Of a stretch of 64,000 nucleotides of DNA, positions 12,572 to 21,273 are shown one piece after another. Position 1 is the first letter of the stretch; each line of letters begins with the position of its first letter. The notes under the pieces are model-generated. The model had not been told where the DNA came from, made no database searches, and saw only the letters and a list, made by a program, of their open reading frames with translations. The stretch comes from Natronomonas gomsonensis. Lineage in GTDB: Archaea; Halobacteriota; Halobacteria; Halobacteriales; Haloarculaceae. Position numbers and translations under genes: made by a program. The stretch is taken from assembly GCF_013391635.1 (NCBI RefSeq), contig NZ_JACAWU010000002.1, positions 1,240,001 through 1,304,000 of the forward strand. Reading direction: 5' to 3'.

Positions 12572-15500
12572 TCACAAAACCGGACCAACCTGATGGTCAA
12601 GTCGTTCGCGGTGGGAGTCCAGCGGCAGGTCAGCGTTCTCGATTCGCTCACAAGCGTGCTGGTAGAGCGTTCTGGCTACCTCGTCGTCGCCATACTCGCG
12701 TTCGATTTGCAGGTGAATACGGAGAACTTGAAGTTCATCAGGGAGGAGATCCATCTCGCGAAGCGACGAAATCGCTTCATCACGCTGGTCTCTCGCTGTG
12801 GTAGTCTCCCCTTCGGCGAGATCGAGAGCTGCGAGTGTACCTTGAGACAGCGCCTCCTGTCGAGGATGCTCTATTTCGACGTCCATATCGAGGCTCTCAT
12901 CGAAGTGAGTTCGGGCTTCGGTGGGACGACCCTCCAGTAACAGCGTCGTTCCGAAGTCTCTCAGCACCTCGGCTTGGTTCTGTTCGTCGTCGAGCGCTCG
13001 ATAGCTGTTGAGACTCTGTTGGTGGTATCTCTTGGCGTCCTCGTACTCCTGTTGGCTCCGAGCCACCTCGCCAAGCGTTCTGAGCACTCTGGTCTCTCCT
13101 CGAGTGTGTCCGATTTCACGAGCGATATCCAAACTCTGGTTGAGATATTCGGTGGCTGTCTCGTAGTCGCCCAGTTGGTGGGCGACTTCCCCGAGAAGAG
13201 TGAGGCAGAGACTCTCTACAGGAGCATGGTCGACGTCTCTCGCGATTGCAAGACTCTCTTGGGTATGCGTTCTTGCTTGGTGGTACTCGCCGAGGAGAAG
13301 CGCGAGCGTCCCGAGGTGGACTTGAATGAGAACAGTATCGGCCGGAGTACCGATCTCCTGGAAAATTTCGAGACTCGCTTGATAGTAGCCTCTGGCACGC
13401 GTGAATTGGCCACGGTCTCCGGTAACCTCACCGAGACGCTCAAGAAGTACCCCCTCGACTGTGCGATCATCGAGGGTACGGGAGGCGTCGAGACTCCGTT
13501 GTAAGTACTCGGTGGCAGTCTCTAGGTGGCCACGTTCCTCTGCAAGATCGGCGAGGCTGGTAAGGCTTGCTACGACCTCTTGGCTGTCGTCGAGATCCTG
13601 GGAGATGTCGAGGCGCTGTTCGTGGTAGGATATCGCTTCTGCAAGATCTCCGCGATCTTGAGCGAGGTTTCCGAGATTCGTGAGCACCAAAGCCTCGTCT
13701 CCGCGCTTATTCATGTCTCGGAAGATCTCGAGACTCTCTTGATAGTACTCATGTGCCATCTCGAGGTCCCCACGTGACCGTGCGATAAGTCCGAAGCTAT
13801 TGAGGCTGCCTGCCTCACCGCGGCGGTCACCGGTTTCCCGATAGAGCGCTAGACTCTTCTGATAGTACGATTCTGCCTGCTCGAGATCCTCACGTTCCTT
13901 GGCGATATCGCCGAGATTGTTGAGACTCGAGGCTTGCCCGCGCGGGTCGTCAACCGCTTCGAACAGTTCGAGGCTTCGCTCGTAGTACTCTTCGGCTTGC
14001 TGGTGGTCTCCGGCCTGTTCACTTACTGTTCCGAGTCCTTCGAAGTTTTTCGCTTCACCCAAGCTATCACCGATTTCACGACTGATAGCGAGGCTTTGCT
14101 GGTAGTTCTCTCGGGCCGACTCAAACTCTCCGAGTGACTTAGCGACGCTTCCGAGCGCGCTCATAACGCGGGCTTCCATTTGCCGAGCCCCTAGCTCACG
14201 GTAGATGTCGAGGCTACGGCTGTGGTATTCTCGGGCCCGCTCGTACTCACGCATCTCTTGGGCGAGGACGCCCAAATTGTTGAGGCTCTGTGCTTCACCG
14301 AAGGAAAACCCGACGTCCTGAAACAGGTCGAGGCTCTGCTGATAGTACTCTTTGGCTGTCTGATACTCTCCGAGGACGAGTGCGATGTTCCCGAGGCTGT
14401 CTAAGGCGTCGGCTTCACCGATTGAATACCCCGCTCTACGACAGATCTCGAGCCGTTCCTCCTGAATGTCGTTTGCCTGCTCCGGGTTGCCCCGTTGGTG
14501 GGCGATGGTACCGAGGCCGGCAAGCGCAGCGACCTTCTCCCTCGGGTGGAGAATGTCCGACCGTTCGAGAACCGTCTCATACTCCGATTTTGCGTGGTCT
14601 TTCGAGCCGTTCTGTAGGTGTGTCCACGCCCGACTGAGGCGGGCCTGTTGGTGGCTGCTGTCCGGACAACACTCCGGCAACGCATAGCGAGCGGTTTCCG
14701 ATGTCCCAACCAATGGACCCAAAATCGGCCATTTACGGCAGAGGTCCATCACCGACCTGACGTAGTCGTCGGCTGTCTCGCTCGGGAGAGTTTCAATCTC
14801 TGTCAACACTGATGACTGCGGAAACTCCCGTGCTGTCGACTCGTGGTGGTCGGTGTCGTCAAAGAGCCGAAACAGGGCGTCCAGGCAGCGTCCGGTCCGT
14901 GGCTCAGAGCGACGCCGTCGCCGACTATCGGCCTGTTGGTCAGCATGGTCTTGGGCCAGCACACGCAGATACAGCGTCGACCACAGAGGATGGGTTGTGT
15001 GGGCCTGTTCACCCGTCTCGACAGGATAGAGGAACCACCCGGTCAGCGCGTCGCGAATCGCGGCAATTTCATCGTGAGTGTCAATGTCGTGTCCATACTC
15101 GTACCCGAGCGCGTGGACCAGCTCGGGATAGATGCCGATTCCACTGGCGTTCAACAGGTTCACCATTACGGCCACGTCAGCCAGTAGGTCAGGATCGAAC
15201 TGCGAGAGGTCCCGGAGAGACTGCCTATCGGCCGGCCGGTTGATTGTTTCATACCGCGAACGGACGTGCCCCTCCAAGCCGGTTTCAGCCTGGTCATCAT
15301 TTTCGACTGAATCGGTGCCGAACGGCAAGTGAAATGCCAACAGCATGAACGCGCCGATCCCGTCAATGTCCTCGCTACGGACCGTCTCGTATAGTTCCGA
15401 ACTCGACTGGGCGACCGTTCGGCCGGTGGCGTCCTCAAACGAATCGACGACTCGCTGGACGTCGGGTTTCGAAATCACTGGCAGCGTGTATGGCGTCACA

Positions 15501-16660
15501 TCGTCGATAATCGCCCGCGTTCGGCGAGCCATGGATTCATCGTAGCCGCGGGCGCCCATCTCATCGTCCAGTTCCGAGCTGCGAGCGTCCAGCAGGAAGC
15601 TCACTTCCGGGTCGTCGTCGTATTCTTCCACCACCCGCAGCACTGCTCTGGCGTCCGAGCGCACGACATCTTCAACCCCAACGAGTACGTGGCCCTGTGC
15701 GTGCTCAATCGCCTGTCGGAGAGACTCACGACTTTCGAAGCGACTCCCCGCCCGGTCGGTGTCACGGTAGAACACTGGCCCAGTGTCGTCATTCCGATAC
15801 CACTCGATTGCGACCTGTTTGCAGAGCGTACTTTTGCCGCTGCCAGCCCGGCCGATGACCAGTCGGTCCGTCCCCGTTTTGAGCGACTCCAGCAACTCTT
15901 GACTGGCGACGTCTGCGTCGATTCCCGTCCGCTGTGCTGGGATGTCTGCGGCGACATCAGCGAGACTGAACGTCGTCCGCCAAGACAACTCGGGGGTGAC
16001 CGGTGTCCGCTGGAAGTATGGGGGTGACAGTTGGCGGAACCCTTCGTTGCGAGCATCCTGAGTGAGCAACTGATTGCCGATTTCGGTGAGCGTCGTCAAC
16101 CGTTGCTGAGCGTCCGCAAGCTGATCGGAGAGATGCAATCCGAGTTCCTGCTGGAACACGTCAGCGAGGTCGGTCCCAGCGATGCGGTGCTGGAAGTCAA
16201 CCAGCGCCTCACAGTAGGCCTCAGCGACGGCGTCAGTCAGTTCCCCGCGCAGTTGCGGGGTGTCTGCGAGATCGAAGCCGTTCGCCGTCGCGATTGCTTC
16301 GGTGATTTCCTGCACCGCATCCGTCTCGGTATCAGCGTGGAGCAAGAAGTCAAGTTGGTCACGCTCGCCCGGAGTATGGACCGGGTGGCTGGCGTCTTCT
16401 GAGAGTCCCGCAAGTTCGGTGATGACTGCCTCCCAGTTGTCGGCCACGGCAGCCAGTTCGTTCGTGTCCGTCCGTGCATCGACGTCGACGATCGACTGCC
16501 GCAGTGCTTTGCTGAACTCGGTTGCGACATGTTCGAGATCCTCTTGATGGGTCCGTCGCCGAAGCACGTCCTGGGCCTTCCGTGACGCCACCCCAGATCC
16601 CGCTGTAATCCCGGTCGCAGCGAGATTGATAAAAAGCGAGACAGCCTGCTCTTCGACCAT
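12572..16660 (-). CDS. STAND-type NTPase with C-terminal TPR array
   Basis: A 1,362-residue protein in three parts. Residues 1-240 are a helical N-terminal region beginning VEEQAVSLFINLAATG, possibly membrane-associated or an effector. The NTPase has Walker A GRAGSGKST at about 268 and acidic HVLVGVEDVV in the Walker B position. From about 710 to 1300 there are about 15 TPR-like repeats of 40 residues (GEYQTAKEYYQQSLDLFQ type), as in kinesin light chain and many STAND sensors. Proteins of this plan act as pathogen sensors in bacteria and archaea (NACHT/Avs-like logic); that role here is inference. ATG 16660 is chosen over 16711, whose extra residues overlap an IS-end hairpin. It lies next to hicBA and mobile remnants, a defence-island setting. 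Confidence 0.8.
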   Translation of the reverse strand: MVEEQAVSLFINLAATGITAGSGVASRKAQDVLRRRTHQEDLEHVATEFSKALRQSIVDVDARTDTNELAAVADNWEAVITELAGLSEDASHPVHTPGERDQLDFLLHADTETDAVQEITEAIATANGFDLADTPQLRGELTDAVAEAYCEALVDFQHRIAGTDLADVFQQELGLHLSDQLADAQQRLTTLTEIGNQLLTQDARNEGFRQLSPPYFQRTPVTPELSWRTTFSLADVAADIPAQRTGIDADVASQELLESLKTGTDRLVIGRAGSGKSTLCKQVAIEWYRNDDTGPVFYRDTDRAGSRFESRESLRQAIEHAQGHVLVGVEDVVRSDARAVLRVVEEYDDDPEVSFLLDARSSELDDEMGARGYDESMARRTRAIIDDVTPYTLPVISKPDVQRVVDSFEDATGRTVAQSSSELYETVRSEDIDGIGAFMLLAFHLPFGTDSVENDDQAETGLEGHVRSRYETINRPADRQSLRDLSQFDPDLLADVAVMVNLLNASGIGIYPELVHALGYEYGHDIDTHDEIAAIRDALTGWFLYPVETGEQAHTTHPLWSTLYLRVLAQDHADQQADSRRRRRSEPRTGRCLDALFRLFDDTDHHESTAREFPQSSVLTEIETLPSETADDYVRSVMDLCRKWPILGPLVGTSETARYALPECCPDSSHQQARLSRAWTHLQNGSKDHAKSEYETVLERSDILHPREKVAALAGLGTIAHQRGNPEQANDIQEERLEICRRAGYSIGEADALDSLGNIALVLGEYQTAKEYYQQSLDLFQDVGFSFGEAQSLNNLGVLAQEMREYERAREYHSRSLDIYRELGARQMEARVMSALGSVAKSLGEFESARENYQQSLAISREIGDSLGEAKNFEGLGTVSEQAGDHQQAEEYYERSLELFEAVDDPRGQASSLNNLGDIAKEREDLEQAESYYQKSLALYRETGDRRGEAGSLNSFGLIARSRGDLEMAHEYYQESLEIFRDMNKRGDEALVLTNLGNLAQDRGDLAEAISYHEQRLDISQDLDDSQEVVASLTSLADLAEERGHLETATEYLQRSLDASRTLDDRTVEGVLLERLGEVTGDRGQFTRARGYYQASLEIFQEIGTPADTVLIQVHLGTLALLLGEYHQARTHTQESLAIARDVDHAPVESLCLTLLGEVAHQLGDYETATEYLNQSLDIAREIGHTRGETRVLRTLGEVARSQQEYEDAKRYHQQSLNSYRALDDEQNQAEVLRDFGTTLLLEGRPTEARTHFDESLDMDVEIEHPRQEALSQGTLAALDLAEGETTTARDQRDEAISSLREMDLLPDELQVLRIHLQIEREYGDDEVARTLYQHACERIENADLPLDSHRERLDHQVGPVL

Positions 16661-16706
16661 ATGAAAAAACGAACCCAGTACCAGAAATACCTGTCCACGT
16701 CGGTAA

Positions 16707-16752
16707 CCCACGGTTTAAGCCGTGGGCTTCCTCTTGGCGTCTCTGTGAAATC
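16707..16752. mobile_element. IS end remnant (hairpin plus conserved flank)
   Basis: CCCACGG-TTTAAG-CCGTGGG (16707-16726) is followed by GGGCTTCCTC and TCTCTGT-AAA-like sequence. The same arrangement occurs at 22883-22925. Hairpins of this kind end IS200/IS605-type elements. No transposase gene remains beside it. Confidence 0.5.
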
Positions 16753-16976
16753 CGGCTATTACGAAATCGATTGGATTGACGGCGCGACACGCCTGTTCGA
16801 CCAATGATGGACTACCGATGGGGTCAATACCGAGTGGTTTGTGGAACACGTCGATTACAGATGCGTCTCGACAAAATACGCCAAAACAGTCGGTCAGTAG
16901 ATGTGCGACCTACGCAGCGGTGTTCGTCAGTCGGGTCTGCAAAGAGTTATCCAGTCCGGGTCGCTCTGCGTTTCTT

Positions 16977-17141
16977 GTGTTGGCGGCGATCTTGAAGTGG
17001 GTGGCCATCGCGGGTGTGCTCATCGGCGTTACGATCGCGATAAATACCGTGTTTCCATCGATTCGCGGTCATATTGCGATAGGCGTCGCGGCGGGTTTAC
17101 TGCTAGTCGTGATTTACGGAGTGCAAAGCCTTCGAGATTGA
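16977..17141 (+). CDS. Small two-helix membrane protein
   Basis: From a GTG at 16977 the frame encodes 54 residues with two hydrophobic helices (WVAIAGVLIGVTIAINTVF; HIAIGVAAGLLLVVIYGV) and a short loop (PSIRG). The frame is open further upstream, but that part is not protein-like. It resembles the many small haloarchaeal membrane proteins of unknown role. The start is uncertain. Confidence 0.45.
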   Translation: MLAAILKWVAIAGVLIGVTIAINTVFPSIRGHIAIGVAAGLLLVVIYGVQSLRD

Positions 17142-17197
17142 AGCCCTTCCCAATGCCCAACACGCAGCGATTTCTACAGGCGGAGCAGGCCGAGTGC

Positions 17198-17272
17198 CTC
17201 AGGGTCGTTCGGAAATCGAAGATTTCCGTGATGACGAGACGCCTTTGGCGTCTCGAACCACTTGACCCTGAG
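17198..17272. other. Perfect three-way-junction structure
   Basis: CTCAGGGTC pairs with GACCCTGAG (17198-17206/17264-17272). This stem encloses two further perfect 8-bp hairpins: CGGAAATC-GAA-GATTTCCG (17210-17228) and GAGACGCC-TTT-GGCGTCTC (17236-17254). Such a cruciform is unlikely by chance. It may be an IS end, an excised element or a structured RNA such as part of a TnpB guide RNA; no TnpB gene adjoins it. Confidence 0.55.
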
Positions 17273-17517
17273 ACAGTTCACTGACTGCGTCTGTTCATCT
17301 CGTGGCCACGGGCGAATACCGAGGGCTCAGCCCAAGGGCTCCGTGAGGAGACGTACGACCGGCGGCCACGTTGAACCCACTTTGTCTCTGATGGTTCCTC
17401 GCCGTCATGCATCCACTTGCAGAACTGCTTGATCGACTGTTTATAGTCGGTGAGCGCCGACTCCGACGATATTCCGGAGCGATAACACCAAAATCCGTGG
17501 GGCACACAGCCCACTCG
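17273..17517. other. Intergenic segment with a further long inverted repeat
   Basis: CGTGGCC at 17303-17309 pairs with GGCCACG at 17365-17371 around GC-rich sequence containing GGGCTCAGCCC. Together with the preceding cruciform it suggests the remains of a mobile element. No intact gene is seen. Confidence 0.35.
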
Positions 17518-18381
17518 ATGCCCTCCACCCGCACGCTCATCATCAGTCTCGTCGTCGGCGTTGTACACGCTACAGGATTGCTCGCCGTTGCGCTCCACCT
17601 CGGTTACGCAGTCAGCCCGGGAGAGTACTCGACCGTTGGAATAGGCTGGCGATACGGAGGCCTCGTTCTCGTAGCGGCGCTTCCGGTGTGGCTCGCACTC
17701 CGGTACCGACTCGCCACACCGCTCGTTGCACTCGCCATCACGACAAGCTACGTTCTTGGGATGGAACTCCTGCCGCCAGGACCGACGTTTCGCGATGCCG
17801 CCGAACTCGAGGGGCTTGCTGAACCCACCGGTATCACGATCGTAGAGGATGGCCTCTACATCGTCCGATACATCGTCAACGCATCGGTCTGGACGGTGGG
17901 ATTCCTGTTTCTCGGCCTCGTCGAATACGTCAGCCGAAGCACCTGGAACGCCCTCCCGACCGGCCGTGAGGCAATTCCATGGCTGTCGATTCCGGCCTCA
18001 CGTCAACGAGCGGTAGCCGTGGCAACGGCGGGCGGCATCATCCACGCAGTGGTCATGGTGTGGTTCGCCGCCAGACTTGGCGTGACGTTCTCCGGTGGGA
18101 GAGAGTGGACGCTGTATCTCTTCGGAGCAATCGGCATGTTGATACTCGCTGCTGTCCCGCTGTATCTACTTGTTCGTCACCGACTGCTCGCCCCGGCGAC
18201 GCTTCTCACGTTGTTCATCCTGCTCAACGTTCAGGCCGAGTTCACGGCGAGTGTCGAGGATCCTCACGCGCTCTACTTTGGTGCCTGGTTCCTGTATCTG
18301 GGGATACTGCTCATCGCTGGCGGTATTGAGTACGGTTTGCGTCGAATCGATATCTATCGGCGGGTTGTGTCTCGACTGTGA
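17518..18381 (+). CDS. Polytopic membrane protein with two homologous halves
   Basis: 287 residues starting MPSTRTLIISLVVGVVHATG. About eight hydrophobic helices fall into two similar four-helix halves: each begins with a VHATGLL/IIHAVVMVW-type helix, then a leucine-rich helix containing ALPVWLALRYRL or AAVPLYLLVRHRL, and ends near GLVEY / GGIEYGLRR. An internal duplication is likely. It is an archaeal membrane protein of unknown function. An upstream in-frame ATG at 17407 is rejected because the added residues are not membrane-like. Confidence 0.65.
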   Translation: MPSTRTLIISLVVGVVHATGLLAVALHLGYAVSPGEYSTVGIGWRYGGLVLVAALPVWLALRYRLATPLVALAITTSYVLGMELLPPGPTFRDAAELEGLAEPTGITIVEDGLYIVRYIVNASVWTVGFLFLGLVEYVSRSTWNALPTGREAIPWLSIPASRQRAVAVATAGGIIHAVVMVWFAARLGVTFSGGREWTLYLFGAIGMLILAAVPLYLLVRHRLLAPATLLTLFILLNVQAEFTASVEDPHALYFGAWFLYLGILLIAGGIEYGLRRIDIYRRVVSRL

Positions 18382-18496
18382 GTACTCACCCAAGTTTCGT
18401 CGTGGGCGTTCTCCTCCGGTGACGATAGCGGCTCTGTCGGAACCCATCTTTCAGCGAAAAAGTCAGTTATTTACTGGGATTGGATTGATCCAGAAT

Positions 18497-18703
18497 ATGG
18501 GTCTCCGTAGTTTGGTCACAACTCACCTTCCAAAGGCAGCAATTGCATCGGCCGTGATATTGGCCTTCAACGCCTACACGGAGGGAATGGCTACACCGGT
18601 ACGGCTCGGTATTGAATTTCTACTCTATAGCACCGCGATTTTCATTGGGTTTGTCGTTTTTGACATCATTTCAGATTCAATATCGGATGTCCGAAAATCG
18701 TGA
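18497..18703 (+). CDS. Small membrane protein
   Basis: 68 residues starting MGLRSLVTTHLPKAAIASAV with two hydrophobic helices (AAIASAVILAFNAY; EFLLYSTAIFIGFVVFDII) and a short charged tail. Typical of haloarchaeal small membrane proteins with no assigned role. No strong promoter was identified. Confidence 0.5.
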   Translation: MGLRSLVTTHLPKAAIASAVILAFNAYTEGMATPVRLGIEFLLYSTAIFIGFVVFDIISDSISDVRKS

Positions 18704-18924
18704 GCGATCGACACTACTCGAATGGACCCACTTCATCGAGCGAGTTCTCCACCATATCGGCGGGAGGATCGAGAAAGCGATTCCACACTATCCGCCACCG
18801 GGTCCATGAAAGACCAAGGAGAGTCCACAAATCGGCTCTGTTGAAAACACAACCTCCAGACACACCATCATACGTACATTAAGTTACTGACGAGTACGCA
18901 CGTCCCTGCCACGTTGTGTTTTTC

Positions 18925-18940
18925 GGACAAACATTTATCC
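18925..18940 (+). promoter_or_regulatory. TATA element, leaderless gene
   Basis: ACATTTATCC at 18929-18938 lies about 28 nt before ATG 18963, the usual spacing for leaderless haloarchaeal mRNAs. Confidence 0.5.
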
Positions 18941-18962
18941 CTAGCTGTGATCCTTCTCACCC

Positions 18963-19178
18963 ATGGGAATCACAGACGTAATCTTGGATTCGGACCTAGA
19001 TAGAGACAAAGCGAGAAGCTACAGAAACGGATTCGCAGCGGCTCTACTTGCTGGGTTTATTGTTCTCTCGTACCAGTACTGGGTCATAGGCGAGTTAGCT
19101 ATCGAGATACTGGGCATCTTCTTTTCTGCCGCGTTTGTATTCATTATCTCACATGCCATCTATTCTCGCGGTCGGTGA
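18963..19178 (+). CDS. Small membrane protein
   Basis: 71 residues: a charged N-terminus (DSDLDRDKARSYRNGFAAA) and two hydrophobic helices (LLAGFIVLSYQYWVIGELAI; ILGIFFSAAFVFIISHAIY). It has its own TATA element at leaderless spacing. Function unknown. Confidence 0.55.
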   Translation: MGITDVILDSDLDRDKARSYRNGFAAALLAGFIVLSYQYWVIGELAIEILGIFFSAAFVFIISHAIYSRGR

Positions 19179-19331
19179 GTTCTCTGGACGGCCCACAGCG
19201 ATTTAGCATGTCCCATTACGGAGGATCCCAAGAGAGCCGAACTTACGGAGAGTCAGGGTCTCGAGAATGGCCAAGGCTTGATGAAATGATTCAATTAATG
19301 TATCCCGAATTCAACCAGTAATTGAACTCAT

Positions 19332-19820
19332 ATGCCCTCCAGACGAGCGTTCCTGACCACCGTTGGGACTGCCGTCCCGCTCGCACTGGCCGGGTGTCTC
19401 GACTCTGCCCAGCGCGTCGAAGGATACGTACAATTCAAGCTGATAGACGGCCTCATAGAGGAACAAGGCGAGACTACTGAAGTCTCGATTATCCACGTCG
19501 ATGCCAGCTACGAAAACGGTGCACCTCCGAATCTCGTCTACCTCAACGAGGAGTGGACAGATCAGTTTCCAATACCCCGAAAGCCGACCGTGTCGGATTC
19601 GCTCCACGAGAGGCTTACCGAACAGTTCGATTCCGTGCGCTATGTAATCGGCACGACCAGCCCCGAGTGGGCCGAAGATGACGAGTCGGTCGGCAGTTTC
19701 AACGTTGCGACGACACGGGAGAACTTCAACCGAGTCCAAGTCCATACCAAGGTTACCGCCTCCTCCGATGGCACATACCTCACCATCCACTCGGTCGATG
19801 GCCTCTGGAACTTTGATTAG
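19332..19820 (+). CDS. Tat-secreted lipoprotein, small
   Basis: 162 residues. The N-terminus MPSRRAFLTTVGTAVPLALAG followed by C is a twin-arginine signal with lipobox (LAGC), so the mature protein is lipid-anchored outside the membrane. The rest is a beta-rich domain (RVEGYVQFKLIDGLIE; RVQVHTKVTASSDGTYLTIH) of no recognised family. Confidence 0.65.
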   Translation: MPSRRAFLTTVGTAVPLALAGCLDSAQRVEGYVQFKLIDGLIEEQGETTEVSIIHVDASYENGAPPNLVYLNEEWTDQFPIPRKPTVSDSLHERLTEQFDSVRYVIGTTSPEWAEDDESVGSFNVATTRENFNRVQVHTKVTASSDGTYLTIHSVDGLWNFD

Positions 19821-19885
19821 AATGACCGGTAGCTATTATAAACACACGTCAAAACTCGTAACACCATCCTGGAGTTCTAGTTAAT

Positions 19886-20062
19886 ATGAATCGGACGGAA
19901 CTGTTTCTCGCTCTGATAGTGTTCCTTTTAGCAGCGCTTATATACGAAACTGGGGATGGGACTACGCCAGAATTCATCGTGATTCCAGTGCTTCTGATAC
20001 TCTTCGTAATCCCAATCTATGCTATTGGTGCCCTCATAATTGAGAATGTAATCAACGGATGA
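19886..20062 (+). CDS. Small membrane protein (58 residues)
   Basis: ATG 19886 to TGA 20060-20062 encodes two hydrophobic helices (ELFLALIVFLLAALIY; VIPVLLILFVIPIYAIGALI) joined by ETGDGTTPEFI, ending ENVING. It is AT-rich like its neighbours. It lies 65 nt after the lipoprotein gene in the same orientation and may be cotranscribed. Function unknown. Confidence 0.5.
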   Translation: MNRTELFLALIVFLLAALIYETGDGTTPEFIVIPVLLILFVIPIYAIGALIIENVING

Positions 20063-20084
20063 GCACGTTCACCGAATGGTTGTT

Positions 20085-21197
20085 TCATCCGTCTTGTTTC
20101 CGGAGGCGGTCAATTCGGTTCCCTAACGGTGGGCGGCTTTTGAAGATCGTTCCGACCCCACCAGACGGTATGTCGAGGTTCTGTTCGGTCGCCATACGTT
20201 CGAGTGCGTCCGCGACAGTCGCTGCCCCGACCCGGTCGGCTGCATCGTCGTCTCCGCGCCGAACTGCCCGCCGTGCGGCCCACAGCACTGGTAGCCAACC
20301 CACAAGCGCGAGTCCGATTATTATCACATACCCAAGTGTCGAGCCCCACGCGAGTGTTGCTACGCCAACGACGAGGAACCCGAGCAGTGAATAGACCTTG
20401 ATCGCCCGGTGATGATGTGCAACGCTCCCGCCGTTCACCGCCAGCAGCGCACTCAGCGGTTCGTCATCGAATCGTTCCAGTACGGACGCAGAGACGTACA
20501 GGGACTGTTGTCCCGGAAGTCCACGGAGATGGATCTCTAGCGTCTCGGTCGCATCGGTTAGGATTCGGGCATCGTCCACGTCCAGGCTAGCGCGTGTACA
20601 GAGAGCTTCGATCCTATCGCGCTCCTCCTGCGTCGGAGCACGGGTCGATCGGAAGACCCTGAAGAGAACCGACGTTACGAACGGGAACAGCAGTACCAAC
20701 AGTATGAGCGTCACTGGAGCCACCCCGAGATCCTCACCCATTACAATACGCCGGAATGGGACGAACACGACGGTCAGAAGGACCGTCAGGAGGAGGGCAA
20801 ACCGGCCAGCCCGACGGATGGCTGTCCACGTCGATAGTTCGATATCCCGAGCCGTTCGTATTGCAGGGACGACAACGGTGTAGGCAGCGAGCGTCACGCT
20901 GGCCGCCGAGAGAAACAGCGCGAACTGCGCCGCAACATCACCGGCGAGTGACGATACTGCTGGCGGGGCAGATTCAGGGAGGAGTCCTGTAACGGTGTTT
21001 CGGGCGGCGTCATCGGTGCCTGCGGCGATAAATAGAAGACTTGCGCTCACAGCGGCTGGAATCAGGGTGATGAGGAGGCGACGAAGCCACACGGTCGGAG
21101 CGGATGTCCGGAGCGCGAGTCGAGAGAGCACCCAGTATACTGGAAGTGTGACAGCGAGGAACGCGATCACTGAACCGAATTGGAGGGCAAGGGACAT
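20085..21197 (-). CDS. M48/HtpX-like membrane protein with a degenerate zinc site
   Basis: 370 residues with about seven hydrophobic helices. The plan follows archaeal M48 membrane proteases: N-terminal helices, a soluble part (RIEALCTRASLDVDDARIL; SLYVSASVLERFDDEPLSALL), then the place of the active-site helix. There M48 enzymes have HExxH; here the sequence reads AVNGGSVAHHHRA, so the first His and the catalytic Glu are missing. Two further helices and a C-terminal tail with DRVGAATVADALERMA match the family. It is probably a pseudoenzyme. The ATG at 21197 is the natural start. Confidence 0.65.
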   Translation of the reverse strand: MSLALQFGSVIAFLAVTLPVYWVLSRLALRTSAPTVWLRRLLITLIPAAVSASLLFIAAGTDDAARNTVTGLLPESAPPAVSSLAGDVAAQFALFLSAASVTLAAYTVVVPAIRTARDIELSTWTAIRRAGRFALLLTVLLTVVFVPFRRIVMGEDLGVAPVTLILLVLLFPFVTSVLFRVFRSTRAPTQEERDRIEALCTRASLDVDDARILTDATETLEIHLRGLPGQQSLYVSASVLERFDDEPLSALLAVNGGSVAHHHRAIKVYSLLGFLVVGVATLAWGSTLGYVIIIGLALVGWLPVLWAARRAVRRGDDDAADRVGAATVADALERMATEQNLDIPSGGVGTIFKSRPPLGNRIDRLRKQDG

Positions 21198-21273
21198 AGA
21201 CAGGCGGTAGTTAATCAGGAACTGTAAGATATTCGCTTTCGCGGCTACGATCGTGTAATAGAGAAGGTCTCAT

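Noticed and set aside
12640..14560. Regular ~120-bp repeats resembling a repeat array
   Set aside because: They match the 40-residue TPR period of the STAND protein and diverge at synonymous sites; they are coding, not CRISPR or satellite repeats.
16776..16976. Longer start for the 54-residue membrane protein
   Set aside because: The added N-terminal residues overlap IS-remnant sequence and are not membrane-protein-like.
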